64,000 nucleotides of DNA from Chelatococcus sp. HY11 (GCF_018398335.1 NZ_JAHBRX010000001.1:1860001-1924000); one strand, 5' to 3'. Positions 41,055 through 50,269 are shown, numbered from the stretch's first letter. Notes: a model not told the origin generated them from the letters alone. Program-made: numbers and translations.

Positions 41055-43141
41055 CGCTCATCATTCGGGGGGGCGCCGGCGTCGGCGCCTTCATCGCCCT
41101 CCTCGCTCGCCGCCACATAGGCCTTGAGTTCATCGAGCGAGCGGAAGCGATAGGTGCCACGGCTCGTCTCGGCCTCGATGGAGCCATCAGAGAACATGAC
41201 GTAGAGATTGCCGCCGGCGCTGTAGGTTCCCACCACCGTCGGAACAGGATCGGGGATGAATTCCGATGACGCCGGCTCGTCCTCGACCGTCAATTCCTCG
41301 GCAACCGCAGCTTCACCTTCCGATACCTCCGTCTGGCCGAGCTGCTGCGATGAAGCCTCGTGATCGAATGGAGCTTCGCCCTGCGGGAGGGAGGTATTGT
41401 CCTCTTCACGCCGCCAGCCACCGCCGCTGAAGAATTCGTCGTCCTCGACCGCCACGGCTGCCGAGCGAACAGACTCGCGTTCCTCATCCGCAAGCGGAGC
41501 GCCGGTATCTGGAGGAAGCCTGTCATCGTCGATCGCCGAGGGACGATCCACATGCACATAGGCCCGCTCCTCGTTGACAGGAGTCATTCCGCGCCACGGT
41601 GCTTCGCGCGTGCCGACGTCTTCTTCCTCGCGAGACTTGTCTTCGGCAGCCTGGGGCGCCGCATTCTCGGACACGGGATCTGGCATATCGAGACGGGGTT
41701 CCTCGCCGGCAAAGGACCGGTTCGGCGTCACCGCGAGCGCCGCGGCGGCTATCCTGGCCGCACGTTCAGCATCCGTTTCCGAGCTGGCGGGCGCTTCGCT
41801 GCGCCTGCGGAACAGGGACCAACGCGCCTTACGCTCGGCGGCCGTCTGCTCTGCCGTCTTCTCCACGGGCACCGTGCCGGGCAACCCCATGTCGGGCGCC
41901 GGCGGGGCATCGCGCGAGACAGCGAAATCTGGGAAAGGCGGCCGTTCCGGCGCGGCGGGGACGGATCCTTCGGGATTGGCGACTTCGGGATCGGCAACTT
42001 CGGCGGCGCGGTCATCAAGGCCCGCCGCGTCCGCTTCGACGCCGGATGAAGCGGCCTCCGGCAACGGTTCAGCGGGCGTGGGCTCAGGCACAGGCGCCTG
42101 TTCAGCAGCAGGTGCCTCCTGCGGTGCCGCGCGGCCAAAACGCGACGGCGAGAACCATGAGGGAAGCGATGGCCGCACAGGCTCTGGCGCGCTCGCGGCC
42201 GGTTCGGGCTCAACCACGCTCGGCTTGTCCGCCGTGAGATCCCGCAGGAAGGCATCCGGATCGACAGCCGGCTCGCGCCCGCCAATGTCCTCATGCGAGG
42301 GCGCTATCTCATGAGTTGGCTCGGGAGCCGCCCCGGACTTCTCCTCCGCAGAGAGCCCACGTTCCGCGTTGGCGGAATCAGTCTTTCCGGCGGCGGCCGG
42401 CGCGAAATCAAAGCTCGCGGCGAAGGCTTCCTCGACCGAGGCCAGCGCCCGGTCCAGTCCCGCACGATCAGCGCCGGCAACTGTGGAGCCTTGCACCTCG
42501 GCAAGGGGAACAGCCTCTTCAGCGACGACGTCGGCCACGGCATCGGAGGAGCCGTCAGCTTTTCGGGTCGCGGCGGCGACGACAACCGGGGCCGCTGTCG
42601 CCAGCGCAGCGGTGGCAGCCGCACCGGCAATCGAGCCGCGGACGGCGGCGGGCACGGTGTCGGAAACCGGTGCCGCGGACACGGGTTCGGGGTAAGACCG
42701 CACGGGAGGCGGCAGATCACGGCGCTCCTCGCGCCCTACGGCAGCGGACGCTTGCCGGGAATCGTCATGCCGGGAGTCGTCCTGAAAGGCCTCAGTGCGG
42801 GGTTCATTAACACTTTGGTAACCGGCGGCGTGCTCTTCATGGGAAGCGCCGTCGACGCGGCGGGCGTGATGCTCCGCTTCCTCCCACTCCTCAGGCTGAT
42901 CGTAAGTCGCCAGGTGCATGGGAAGCCTGCGGATCTCGCGGATGAGAAGCGCGATTCCTATGAGGAGCGCACCGCCGGTGGCCACGACGCTGCCGGCGAT
43001 GACCATCGACCAGCCGCGCTCGAGAACGATGAATCCCATCCCGGTCGTCACCGCGGTGACGCCGCCGGCCACCATCAAGCAGCCTACCAGCAAGCAAATC
43101 ACGACCATCGGCTGACGACTTTCCTTATCTGACACACACAA
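40997..43141 (-). CDS. Large acidic membrane-anchored protein with low-complexity body
   Basis: A 714-residue protein. Two N-terminal membrane helices (VVICLLVGCLMVAGGVTAVT; MVIAGSVVATGGALLIGIAL) are followed by about 580 residues rich in Ala, Glu, Pro, Asp and Ser with little predicted structure. The last about 80 residues form a compact domain (VGTYSAGGNLYVMFSDGSIE, TYRFRSLDELKAYVAAS), then an acidic tail. The C-terminal block looks conserved and functional. I do not recognise the family. Long disordered cytoplasmic arms with a membrane anchor fit a scaffold or polar-organiser type protein, but that is speculation. It may start at the second Met, residue 12. Confidence 0.7.
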   Translation of the reverse strand: MCVSDKESRQPMVVICLLVGCLMVAGGVTAVTTGMGFIVLERGWSMVIAGSVVATGGALLIGIALLIREIRRLPMHLATYDQPEEWEEAEHHARRVDGASHEEHAAGYQSVNEPRTEAFQDDSRHDDSRQASAAVGREERRDLPPPVRSYPEPVSAAPVSDTVPAAVRGSIAGAAATAALATAAPVVVAAATRKADGSSDAVADVVAEEAVPLAEVQGSTVAGADRAGLDRALASVEEAFAASFDFAPAAAGKTDSANAERGLSAEEKSGAAPEPTHEIAPSHEDIGGREPAVDPDAFLRDLTADKPSVVEPEPAASAPEPVRPSLPSWFSPSRFGRAAPQEAPAAEQAPVPEPTPAEPLPEAASSGVEADAAGLDDRAAEVADPEVANPEGSVPAAPERPPFPDFAVSRDAPPAPDMGLPGTVPVEKTAEQTAAERKARWSLFRRRSEAPASSETDAERAARIAAAALAVTPNRSFAGEEPRLDMPDPVSENAAPQAAEDKSREEEDVGTREAPWRGMTPVNEERAYVHVDRPSAIDDDRLPPDTGAPLADEERESVRSAAVAVEDDEFFSGGGWRREEDNTSLPQGEAPFDHEASSQQLGQTEVSEGEAAVAEELTVEDEPASSEFIPDPVPTVVGTYSAGGNLYVMFSDGSIEAETSRGTYRFRSLDELKAYVAASEEGDEGADAGAPPNDERQETEAEGNVPWTTPRANA

Positions 43142-43448
43142 GTGCCCGTTAGATTAGAGTTTTTGGCTCGCGCTGCCAACTCCTGCCATTCAATCAGGCA
43201 ACGCTTGCCGCCGGGCCCGTGGGATCATAATTAAGAAATGGTCGGGTCATCCTCAAAGAATCTGTGGATGATTTCACCGATCAAGCTGGGAAATGCCAAA
43301 ATCTGGCGGGGCGAACAAAGCCTGATGGTTTTGCTGATCATCCGCGGAACAATTGGCGCATGCCGAACCGTTTGGGATAGACATGCAATCCCGGTGGACA
43401 CAGGAACTCAAGTCGAGCATCCAGCCAGGGGATGCCAAGGAGCCCAAG
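43142..43448. other. Upstream region of sodB and of the acidic membrane protein
   Basis: About 307 bp shared by two divergent genes. Promoters for both must lie here. The frame that opens at 43353 is an upstream extension of sodB and has no homology look. I see no clear operator, terminator or RNA gene. Confidence 0.35.
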
Positions 43449-44045
43449 ATGTCTTTTTCCCTTCCAGATCTGCCCTATGCCTATGACGCGCTCCAGCCCT
43501 ACATGTCGAAGGAGACGCTTGAGTATCACCACGACAAGCACCACAAGGCCTATGTCGACAATGGCAACAATCTCCTGAAGGGCAGCGAGTTCGAGGGCAA
43601 ATCCCTCGAGGAGATCGTCAAAGGCTCTTATGGCAAGAATGCCGGCCTCTTCAACAATGCTGGCCAGCACTACAATCATCTCCACTTCTGGAAGTGGATG
43701 AAGCCGAATGGCGGCGGCAAGCTTCCGGGCGAGCTTGAAAAGAAGCTTGTGGAAGACTTCGGCTCCGTCGAAAAGGCGAAGGAAGATTTCATCCAGGGCG
43801 GCGTCACCCAGTTCGGTTCCGGCTGGTCCTGGCTTGCCGTGAAGGACGGCAAGATCGTCGTCATGAAGACGCCGAACGGCGAGAGCCCGCTCGTTCACGG
43901 CGCCACGCCGATCCTCGGCGTGGATGTGTGGGAGCACTCCTACTACATCGACTACCGCAATCGCCGTCCCGACTACCTCAAGGCCTTCGTGGAAAATCTG
44001 GTCAACTGGGAATATGTGGCCGAGCTTTACGCCGCCGCCCGCTGA
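43449..44045 (+). CDS. sodB: Iron-type superoxide dismutase
   Basis: A 198-residue Fe/Mn-family superoxide dismutase. Predicted metal ligands are H27 (LEYHHDKHHKAY), H77 (QHYNHLHFW), D159 and H163 (GVDVWEHSYYIDYRNR). The outer-sphere glutamine Q73 sits in NNAGQHYNH, the position typical of the iron enzymes. AAGGAG lies 6 nt before ATG 43449; the earlier ATGs at 43353 and 43383 would add up to 32 residues without homology. A strong terminator follows at once. No signal peptide, so cytoplasmic. Confidence 0.95.
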   Translation: MSFSLPDLPYAYDALQPYMSKETLEYHHDKHHKAYVDNGNNLLKGSEFEGKSLEEIVKGSYGKNAGLFNNAGQHYNHLHFWKWMKPNGGGKLPGELEKKLVEDFGSVEKAKEDFIQGGVTQFGSGWSWLAVKDGKIVVMKTPNGESPLVHGATPILGVDVWEHSYYIDYRNRRPDYLKAFVENLVNWEYVAELYAAAR

Positions 44046-44064
44046 ACCAGTCGAGATCGTGCAG

Positions 44065-44093
44065 AATGGGGCCTCACGGCCCCATTTTCTTTT
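44065..44093 (+). terminator. Intrinsic terminator of sodB
   Basis: A 7-bp stem TGGGGCC-TCAC-GGCCCCA followed by TTTTCTTTT, 20 bp after the sodB stop. Flanking AA/TT lengthens the stem. Confidence 0.92.
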
Positions 44094-44169
44094 GAGGGCC
44101 GTCTTCAGACCAAGAGTTGAGGACGACCCGTTTCATCAGGTGAGACAATTCGCTGCCTCGGCCGGACCT

Positions 44170-45123
44170 TCACACCTGCCACGCGCCCGTGCTCACGCCC
44201 TGCAGCCTGAGTGCGCTCCCCGGCATCAGGGCAAGACCCGCCGCCGCGCATATTTCCGCGAATCGTGGGGATCGCAGGAAAGCGAATTCCATCGGCCGGC
44301 TGTCAACGACGGGATCAAGGGCCCTGAGTTCCGCGTCCGCCTCGCTGGGGCGAGGCATCCCTCCCGGGTGGCACATCACGAGATGGCGTGGCCCGGGCGC
44401 GACGAGAAACGAGGCAAATTCAGTCCCGAAATCTCCTGTGGATCGAAAGGCGCTGACGCCTGCAAAACCATGGTTGGTGGCGAAACCCGCAGCGATCGCT
44501 GCCTCCCGCCAGCCTTTCGCCAGCGTCGCGATCACCACCGCCTTCGCCATCGGACCGCGTCGCGAGAGAATCGCCGCAATTTTTTCAGACGGATCGCGCA
44601 GCCACAGGCGGCCCGCGAGCCCCCGGCTGCGGAGACAGGCGAGCAAGGCACCACGAATGCCCGGCAAAACGTGCACATGCTGATGGCCATCCACATAGTC
44701 CGGTTCGCGCCCGAACGCCTCCGTGAACAGGTCAAGCTGCGCCCCGATCTCGGCCGTGAGTTCATTCCTGGCAGCCCTGTCCCGCAAACGGCCCGTCAGG
44801 CTTTGCGTGGCGAGACCGCCGAAAGCCGGCAGACGTCCGTCGGGCGCCAGCGTAGCCATCGCCGTCGCCGGCCGTCCAAGCGTCAGGTTGAGATGCAGGC
44901 CGATCGCGAGTTCGGCCTCGCGCTCCCTCAGGGCCGGCGCGAACTCGCGCCAGCGTGGCATCGTCGTCATGACGCTGGTCGCGGATAATCGCCCCTGAGC
45001 GGCAAGACTGAGGATGGCTTGGCTGACCCCCTCGGTCATCGCGAAATCATCGGCACAGAGGGCAAAAGCCGGACGCGCGCCGGAACGTGGCGGCCATCCC
45101 TCACCAAAGGCGTCTACGCGCAC
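44170..45123 (-). CDS. ChbG/HpnK (YdjC)-family carbohydrate deacetylase
   Basis: A 317-residue YdjC-type hydrolase. Metal-binding residues are in the motif CADDFAMTEGVSQAI (Asp pair about residues 24-25), the His in AIGLHLNLT, and 'YVDGHQHVHVLPGIRGAL' with two more. The family includes chitooligosaccharide and hopanoid-sugar deacetylases. It is divergent from the glycosyltransferase gene at 45315, 191 bp away, and may modify the same glycolipid; this is inference only. Confidence 0.88.
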   Translation of the reverse strand: MRVDAFGEGWPPRSGARPAFALCADDFAMTEGVSQAILSLAAQGRLSATSVMTTMPRWREFAPALREREAELAIGLHLNLTLGRPATAMATLAPDGRLPAFGGLATQSLTGRLRDRAARNELTAEIGAQLDLFTEAFGREPDYVDGHQHVHVLPGIRGALLACLRSRGLAGRLWLRDPSEKIAAILSRRGPMAKAVVIATLAKGWREAAIAAGFATNHGFAGVSAFRSTGDFGTEFASFLVAPGPRHLVMCHPGGMPRPSEADAELRALDPVVDSRPMEFAFLRSPRFAEICAAAGLALMPGSALRLQGVSTGAWQV

Positions 45124-45314
45124 GCTTCAATCTCCCACGGGGCCTTGTCGCACCCCACGATCGCGCTCACTGTACGGCGGCTGCGCCGCATGCCACGCGA
45201 AATGTGATCCCACTTGAAGTCCGGGTGCAAAGGTTGTCTTGATGGCGGCCCAATTCAGCGCTTGCCTCATGCAACTGGGGGCGCGAACGGGCGGTCAAGG
45301 GATAGGCGTATCGC

Positions 45315-46400
45315 ATGGAACTCTCGGTCGTTGTGCCAGTCTACAATGAGGCCGATAACATCGCACCTCTTCTCGCGCGCCTCATCCCCGTGCTCGAAGG
45401 TCTCGGCCTGAGTACATCGGGAGACTTGGGCTCAGCAGCCTCGGGCTCGGGAGATCTGAGCTCAGGAGACTTGGGCAAGGCGAGCTGGGAAATCATCTTC
45501 GTCAACGATGGCAGCCGGGATGGGACCCTCGCCCGGATCCGCGAGGCCCATGAGAAGGAGCCACGCGTCGGTCTCGTTGCCTTCAGCCGCAACTTCGGCA
45601 AGGAGGTGGCCATCGCCGCCGGCCTCGACTACGCGAGGGGACGGGGTGTGGTTATCATGGACGCCGATCTCCAGCATCCACCCGAGACCATCGCCGAATT
45701 CGTCGCCAAATGGCGCGAGGGCTTCGTGATGGTCTATGGCCAGCGGACGGACCGCGTCAACGAAACGCCGATCAAGCGTGGCTTCGCGCGGCTGTTCTAT
45801 CGTCTGTTCCGCGCCTTCGGGGAGATGCCGCTGCCAGAGGGCGCCGGCGACTTCCGCCTTATTGACCGCCGGGCCGTGGACGCGCTGCGCGCCATGGGTG
45901 AAAGGGCGCGCTTTTCCAAGGGGCTCTATGCCTGGGTCGGCTTTTCCTCGGTCGGCGTGCCCTTCGTGGTGGCGGATCGCGCACACGGCGTCACGAAATG
46001 GAGCTTCCGCAAACTCTTCCGTTTTGCCTTCGACGGCATCACCTCCTTCTCGACCATCCCGCTAAAGATCTGGACCTATGCGGGCCTCGGGATCTCGCTC
46101 GCCTCCATCGCGACAGCCCTCTACTTTCTCATCCGCACCCTCCTCCTCGGCTCGGACCTGCCCGGCTATCCCTCGCTGATCGTGTCGGTGATGTTCTTCT
46201 CAGGCATCCAGCTCATGTCGCTCGGCATGATCGGGGAATATGTCGGGCGCATCTTCGCGGAGGTGAAGCGCCGTCCGCTCTATATCGTCGCGGAAAGCCT
46301 TGTTCCTGCCGGAGCGCAGGCGCAAGCACAGGCGCTGGTGCCGGCTCGCGCGCAAGCCCCCCTGTCGCCCACCACGGCCGCGGCGCCCGCGAATATCTGA
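45315..46400 (+). CDS. Family 2 glycosyltransferase (GtrB/DPM-like, membrane)
   Basis: A 361-residue polyprenyl-phosphate-type glycosyltransferase. The GT-A core is clear: ELSVVVPVYNEADNIAPLLA, VNDGSRDGT, 'GVVIMDADLQHPPETI' with the DxD-like motif, and 'RFSKGLYAWVGF'. Two C-terminal membrane helices follow (LGISLASIATALYFLIRTLL; SVMFFSGIQLMSLGMIGEYV). Between the first helix and second strand lies a Gly/Ser/Asp-rich insert (residues about 34-55) made of a repeated SGDLGS-type unit, absent in typical members. The Ala/Gln-rich tail (about 330-355) is also low-complexity. It overlaps murJ by a TGATG. Confidence 0.88.
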   Translation: MELSVVVPVYNEADNIAPLLARLIPVLEGLGLSTSGDLGSAASGSGDLSSGDLGKASWEIIFVNDGSRDGTLARIREAHEKEPRVGLVAFSRNFGKEVAIAAGLDYARGRGVVIMDADLQHPPETIAEFVAKWREGFVMVYGQRTDRVNETPIKRGFARLFYRLFRAFGEMPLPEGAGDFRLIDRRAVDALRAMGERARFSKGLYAWVGFSSVGVPFVVADRAHGVTKWSFRKLFRFAFDGITSFSTIPLKIWTYAGLGISLASIATALYFLIRTLLLGSDLPGYPSLIVSVMFFSGIQLMSLGMIGEYVGRIFAEVKRRPLYIVAESLVPAGAQAQAQALVPARAQAPLSPTTAAAPANI

Positions 46401-47926
46401 TGCTCAGAAAACTCCTGTCCGTCAGCGGCTTCACACTCCTTTCACGCGTCACGGGCCTGATCCGCGACCTCATGGCCGCCGCCATCATGGGCGCCGGCAT
46501 GCTTGCGGACGCCTTCTTCGTCGCGCTTCGCCTACCCAACCACTTCCGCGCCATTTTCGGTGAGGGCGCCTTCAACCAGGCGTTCATTCCCTCGATCTCG
46601 CGCCTGCGCGAGGCCCGCGGCGATGGTGCCGCCCAGCATTTCGCGAGCAGCGTCTGGACATTGATGATCATCGTCCAGCTGCCGCTGATGGTCATCGCCC
46701 TCGCCGGCATGCCCTGGCTTGTGGCGCTGCTCGCGCCGGGTTTCTCCGACCAGCCGGAGAAATACGCGCTGGCCATCGCGCTGACGCGAATCACGTTCCC
46801 CTATCTGTTCTTCATCACGCTGGTGACGCTGGTCAGCGGCATCTTGAATTCCGTCGACCGCTTCGCGGCGGCGGCGGCCTCGCCCATTCTGCTGAATGCG
46901 GCGATGGTGGTGGCGCTCGCCTTCGCCGCCTACTTCCCCACGGCCGGCCACGCCGCCGCCTGGGGTGTCAGCGTCGCGGGCCTGCTGCAGCTTCTCATGG
47001 TGCTGGCCGACGCCCGCATCGCGGGCGTGGCGCCACGGCTGGTGCGGCCCCGCCTCGACGCGGACATGAAGGTGTTCCTGAAGGCGCTCCTACCCGCCGT
47101 GATCGGCTCGGCCGGCATCCAGATCGCGGTGTTCGCCGACACCATCATCGCGTCGCAGCTGCCGACCGGCGCTGTCGCCTCGATCTACTATGCCGACCGG
47201 CTCTACCAGTTGCCCGTCGGCGTCATCGCCATCGCGGCCGGAACCGTGCTCCTGCCGGAAATGAGCCGGCGTCTGTCGGTGAACGACAGCGAAAACGCTC
47301 ACCGCGCACAGAACCGCGCCTTCATCTTCTCGCTCGCCCTGTCCGCGCCATGTCTCGTGGCATTCTTCCTGCTGCCGACCACGATCATGTCGGCGGTCTT
47401 CGGGCGCGGTGCCTTTACAGCGGCGGATGCCGAAGCCGCCGGCGCCGTCCTGTCTGCCTATGCCATCGGCCTGCCGGCGATCGTGCTGATATCGAGCGTG
47501 GTCGCGAGCTTCCGGTCGCGTCTCGACACCGCGACTCCGGCGATCGTCTCGCTGTCGGTGATCGCGGTCAACGTCACGCTCAAGATCATCTTCGCGCAGC
47601 GCCTCGGCGCGGCGGGGCTGGCGCTGGCCACCGCCATCGCGGCCTGGGCCAATGTGCTCATCCTCTACGGCATCGCGCTCCATCGCGGCTGGACGGCGCC
47701 GAACAGCGAACTCATGCGCGCCGTCCTCGCCACCGCGCTCTCCTGCTTTGCGCTCGCGGGCGCGACGCTCGCCACCCATCACATCGCCAGTCCCTGGAGC
47801 GCGGGACTGCCGCGCTTCAACGACGAAGTCCTTCTCGCCGTTGATGCGCTCATCGGCGGCATCGTCTATGCGGCGGCGATCCTCGTGGCCTTCAAGGGCC
47901 TGAGGCTATCGCTGCGCCGTATTTGA
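46400..47926 (+). CDS. murJ: MurJ, lipid II flippase
   Basis: A 508-residue MOP-family flippase that moves lipid II across the inner membrane. It has the N-terminal signature LLSRVTGLIRDLMAAAIMGA, then 'FRAIFGEGAFNQAFIPS'. About 14 membrane helices are evident. ATG 46400 shares its A with the upstream glycosyltransferase stop. A longer frame to 45998 lies inside the glycosyltransferase gene. The 3' end overlaps the convergent DUF1194 gene by 21 nt. Confidence 0.94.
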   Translation: MLRKLLSVSGFTLLSRVTGLIRDLMAAAIMGAGMLADAFFVALRLPNHFRAIFGEGAFNQAFIPSISRLREARGDGAAQHFASSVWTLMIIVQLPLMVIALAGMPWLVALLAPGFSDQPEKYALAIALTRITFPYLFFITLVTLVSGILNSVDRFAAAAASPILLNAAMVVALAFAAYFPTAGHAAAWGVSVAGLLQLLMVLADARIAGVAPRLVRPRLDADMKVFLKALLPAVIGSAGIQIAVFADTIIASQLPTGAVASIYYADRLYQLPVGVIAIAAGTVLLPEMSRRLSVNDSENAHRAQNRAFIFSLALSAPCLVAFFLLPTTIMSAVFGRGAFTAADAEAAGAVLSAYAIGLPAIVLISSVVASFRSRLDTATPAIVSLSVIAVNVTLKIIFAQRLGAAGLALATAIAAWANVLILYGIALHRGWTAPNSELMRAVLATALSCFALAGATLATHHIASPWSAGLPRFNDEVLLAVDALIGGIVYAAAILVAFKGLRLSLRRI

Positions 47927-48700
47927 TGCGCCACGCCCGGGGATGGCATAGTCATACGCAAAGCGGTGCGTCTCGAGCGGCCGTCCGGCGATTTCCTGGA
48001 CGAGCTTGCGCTTCGCGGCGAGGGCAAACGGGGTCTGGCTGTCAGCAATCTCGACGAAAGAGCCAGGACCGCCGATGACGGCCTCCCCATAGTAGGTCTC
48101 CAGCGCCATGCCGCCCGGTCCACCCGGGCGCCCGCCCGGCCGGCGGATAGCCAGCGCATTGATGGTGAAGCCCTTGGCCAGGGCGTCGCCACGGGCGGCG
48201 GCCAGCGGCCGCCCGCCTATGTTGGGTCCATCGCCGGATACGTCGATGATCTTGCGAATACCCTCATAGGCGTTGGTCTCGACCATGTTCACCGCGTAGT
48301 CGATGGCATTCGAGATGGAATTGTAGCCATAGGCGCCGCGCGGGCGGGTCCTGAGCTTCTCGGCGAAATCCGCGGCGCTCGCCGCGTCCTTGATCACCTG
48401 CCAGTCGACCACCGTCACCTGCGAATCCGGACCTCCCCATTCGACATAGGCGACGACGATCTTCCCCGTCAGACCGTCGCGGATGCCATTCAACACCTCG
48501 GGGCTGGTCAGGGCGGAGCCCCAGCCCTCGCGCTGGAGGCGCAACTCGTCACTATCGATCGAGCCCGAACCATCAGCCGCCAGCACCAGTTCGAGGTCGA
48601 CCTCCTCGGCGGCAAGCGCGCTCGTGGACTGGGCCCCCATGGACAGGGCGAGAGACGTCATCGTCAGCACGGCAGCAAAAGCGGCAGAGGTTTTCGACAT
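47906..48700 (-). CDS. DUF1194-family secreted protein (von Willebrand A-like)
   Basis: A 264-residue exported protein with an N-terminal signal peptide (SAAFAAVLTMTSLALSMGAQ … ALA). DUF1194 is a VWA-like domain; the MIDAS-type motif is DGSGSIDSDE (about residue 44 of the mature frame), and 'DVSGDGPNIGGRP' is conserved. The last region has a Gly/Pro/Arg stretch (RRPGGRPGGPGG). I use ATG 48700 with GGGGTGAAG upstream; ATG 48730 would add 10 residues ahead of the signal. Function unknown; convergent with murJ. Confidence 0.88.
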   Translation of the reverse strand: MSKTSAAFAAVLTMTSLALSMGAQSTSALAAEEVDLELVLAADGSGSIDSDELRLQREGWGSALTSPEVLNGIRDGLTGKIVVAYVEWGGPDSQVTVVDWQVIKDAASAADFAEKLRTRPRGAYGYNSISNAIDYAVNMVETNAYEGIRKIIDVSGDGPNIGGRPLAAARGDALAKGFTINALAIRRPGGRPGGPGGMALETYYGEAVIGGPGSFVEIADSQTPFALAAKRKLVQEIAGRPLETHRFAYDYAIPGRGASNTAQR

Positions 48701-48821
48701 AACTTCACCCCGATCGTTGCGATGCAACAAAGGTTAAGTCAGCCCTGCCGCGCGGTCGTCTCACGTCCGCGTTATGAGAAAGGAGCAGATCGACATTCAG
48801 GAATGGCCCAAGAGATTCCAC

Positions 48822-48953
48822 CGTCATCACCGGGCTTGTCCCGAGATCGGATTTATCTGATCTCGGCTAGTAGCCTGGAACTCGGTAACAGCCGAGTTCC
48901 AGTGATCCCGATAGGAAAGGCGTCTCGTCAATCGGGACGGCCGGGACAAGCCC
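48822..48953. repeat. Dispersed palindromic repeat, left part, interrupted by the IS
   Basis: Nested inverted repeats: CCGAGATC/GATCTCGG (48841-48866), CTGGAACTCGG/CCGAGTTCCAG (48875-48902, perfect 11-bp arms) and ATCCCGAT/ATCGGGA (48905-48937). The outer arms CGGGCTTGTCCCG (48831-48843) and CGGGACAAGCCC (48942-48953) are complementary. The natural right end probably continues at 50224 (CAAGCCCGGCCATGACA), after the IS. This is a rhizobial-type non-coding repeat of GTCATNNCCGGGCTTGTCCCG character. Confidence 0.75.
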
Positions 48954-50221
48954 ACGGCTGTCCGGTTCGTTTTGTCATAGGGCGAGTGCGAGTTGTCTTG
49001 TGTCGGAGCGTGGGATTTCGGGCGGCTTTGCGAGATGACGGAGGTCTCGCCTGTGCATGATGTTGGCGCGCACGAGCCTTGCGAAGGCGAGCGGGCTCTG
49101 TGTGATCTTGACGGCGTCGTTCGCGAGCCTGAGCAGGAGATAGGCGATCAGGGCGACCGCGATCTGGATGCGGACGGCGTTTTCGGATCGGCCGATGAAG
49201 TGCTTGATCTTGAGGGTCTGCTTGACCCATCGGAAGAACATCTCGATGGCCCAGCGTCGCTTGTAGAGATCGGCGATGTCCTGCGCGGGAGTCTTGATAT
49301 CGTTGGAGACGACGCGGATGGTCTTGCCGCCGTCGAGGACGACGCCGATCTCGCGCACGCGTTTGTGGAACGGGTTTTTCCGCGAGGCGGCCTGACGGGC
49401 CGGCAGAAGACCGACGCGGTCGTAAGCCAGGCTCGATCCAGCGGGCAAGGCGAGGTCCTCGACCTCGGACAAGGGCGTGTTGGCCTTGAGCCTGGTGACG
49501 ATCCGGCAGCCGGCCTCGTCGAGGCGCGCCCACCAGGCGAAGTCGTAGTAGCCGAGGTCGAAGACGTAAGTCGCGCCGGGCTCGACGGGCATGGCGCGGG
49601 CCGCGACGATGTCGTTCACCCGCGCCGGCGTGACGGCGAGGTAAAGGGGCGCCTCGGCGTCGGGATCGTAGACGACATGCGCCTTGGCGCCGCGGACATC
49701 TTTCGAGAAGCGGGCCCAGTCGCTGGCGATGCCGGCCAGCCTGATGCCGGTCGAATCGATCAGCCTGACCGCTCCTTGCGTCGCGCGGCGCAAGCCGCGC
49801 CCGGCACCGCCCGCCATGGCCGAAAAGAGCTGGCCGAAGACCTCGTGGGGCCGGCCGGCATTGGCGTCGGCCAAGGTCGAGCGCGAGATCTCGTCCCCGC
49901 CCAAATGGTAGAGCCGGGCCCCGTGGCTCGCCATCGCCGTCTCGATCTCGCGCAGGGAGGCGGCGCCGGCGAACTGGCCGTAAAGCAGAGCCACGAACTG
50001 TCCCTTCGTCGTCAGCCGCCGCACGCCCCGGTCGGCGCGGTGCTCATCCACCAGTTTCTCGAAAAGCGACCATGGAACCTGCTTCAGCAGGGCGTGAAAG
50101 ACGCTATTCTGATGCCGCATGGCGTTGCTTCCGCTCGTGTCCAAAACACCGGCAAGTGCTTGGAAACAAGTAGAATCAATGCCATGCGCCACGTCCACAA
50201 AATTCAACCGGACAGCCGTGG
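48952..50221 (-). mobile_element. IS4-family insertion sequence, about 1.27 kb, apparently complete
   Basis: The element is bounded by perfect 16-bp inverted ends, CCACGGCTGTCCGGTT (48952-48967) and its complement AACCGGACAGCCGTGG (50206-50221). It holds a single transposase gene that fills it. CAAGCCC occurs on both sides (48947-48953 and 50224-50230) and may be a target duplication, though the exact edge is uncertain by a few bases. It is inserted in a dispersed palindromic repeat between the DUF1194 and HerA-like genes. Confidence 0.88.
48975..50120 (-). CDS. IS4-family transposase with DUF4372 N-terminal domain
   Basis: A 381-residue DDE transposase. The N-terminal DUF4372 region is clear (MRHQNSVFHALLKQVPWSLF, LLYGQFAGAASLREIE). 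The catalytic set includes Asp in RLIDSTGIRLAG, Asp in YVFDLGYYDF and the IS4 'YREK' signature Y-x2-R-x3-E-x6-K in DLYKRRWAIEMFFRWVKQTL. Length is normal. I start at ATG 50120 because family members begin MRHQNSVF; a frame to 50207 extends into the terminal repeat. No frameshift or stop is seen, so the element may be active. Confidence 0.93.
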   Translation of the reverse strand: MRHQNSVFHALLKQVPWSLFEKLVDEHRADRGVRRLTTKGQFVALLYGQFAGAASLREIETAMASHGARLYHLGGDEISRSTLADANAGRPHEVFGQLFSAMAGGAGRGLRRATQGAVRLIDSTGIRLAGIASDWARFSKDVRGAKAHVVYDPDAEAPLYLAVTPARVNDIVAARAMPVEPGATYVFDLGYYDFAWWARLDEAGCRIVTRLKANTPLSEVEDLALPAGSSLAYDRVGLLPARQAASRKNPFHKRVREIGVVLDGGKTIRVVSNDIKTPAQDIADLYKRRWAIEMFFRWVKQTLKIKHFIGRSENAVRIQIAVALIAYLLLRLANDAVKITQSPLAFARLVRANIMHRRDLRHLAKPPEIPRSDTRQLALAL

Positions 50222-50269
50222 CTCAAGCCCGGCCATGACAGCTAAGAGCGCTTAAAGTCCATTGACTTT

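Noticed and set aside
48993-50255. 420-codon plus-strand frame across the IS
   Set aside because: Antisense to the intact transposase, and it runs over the terminal repeat into flanking DNA.
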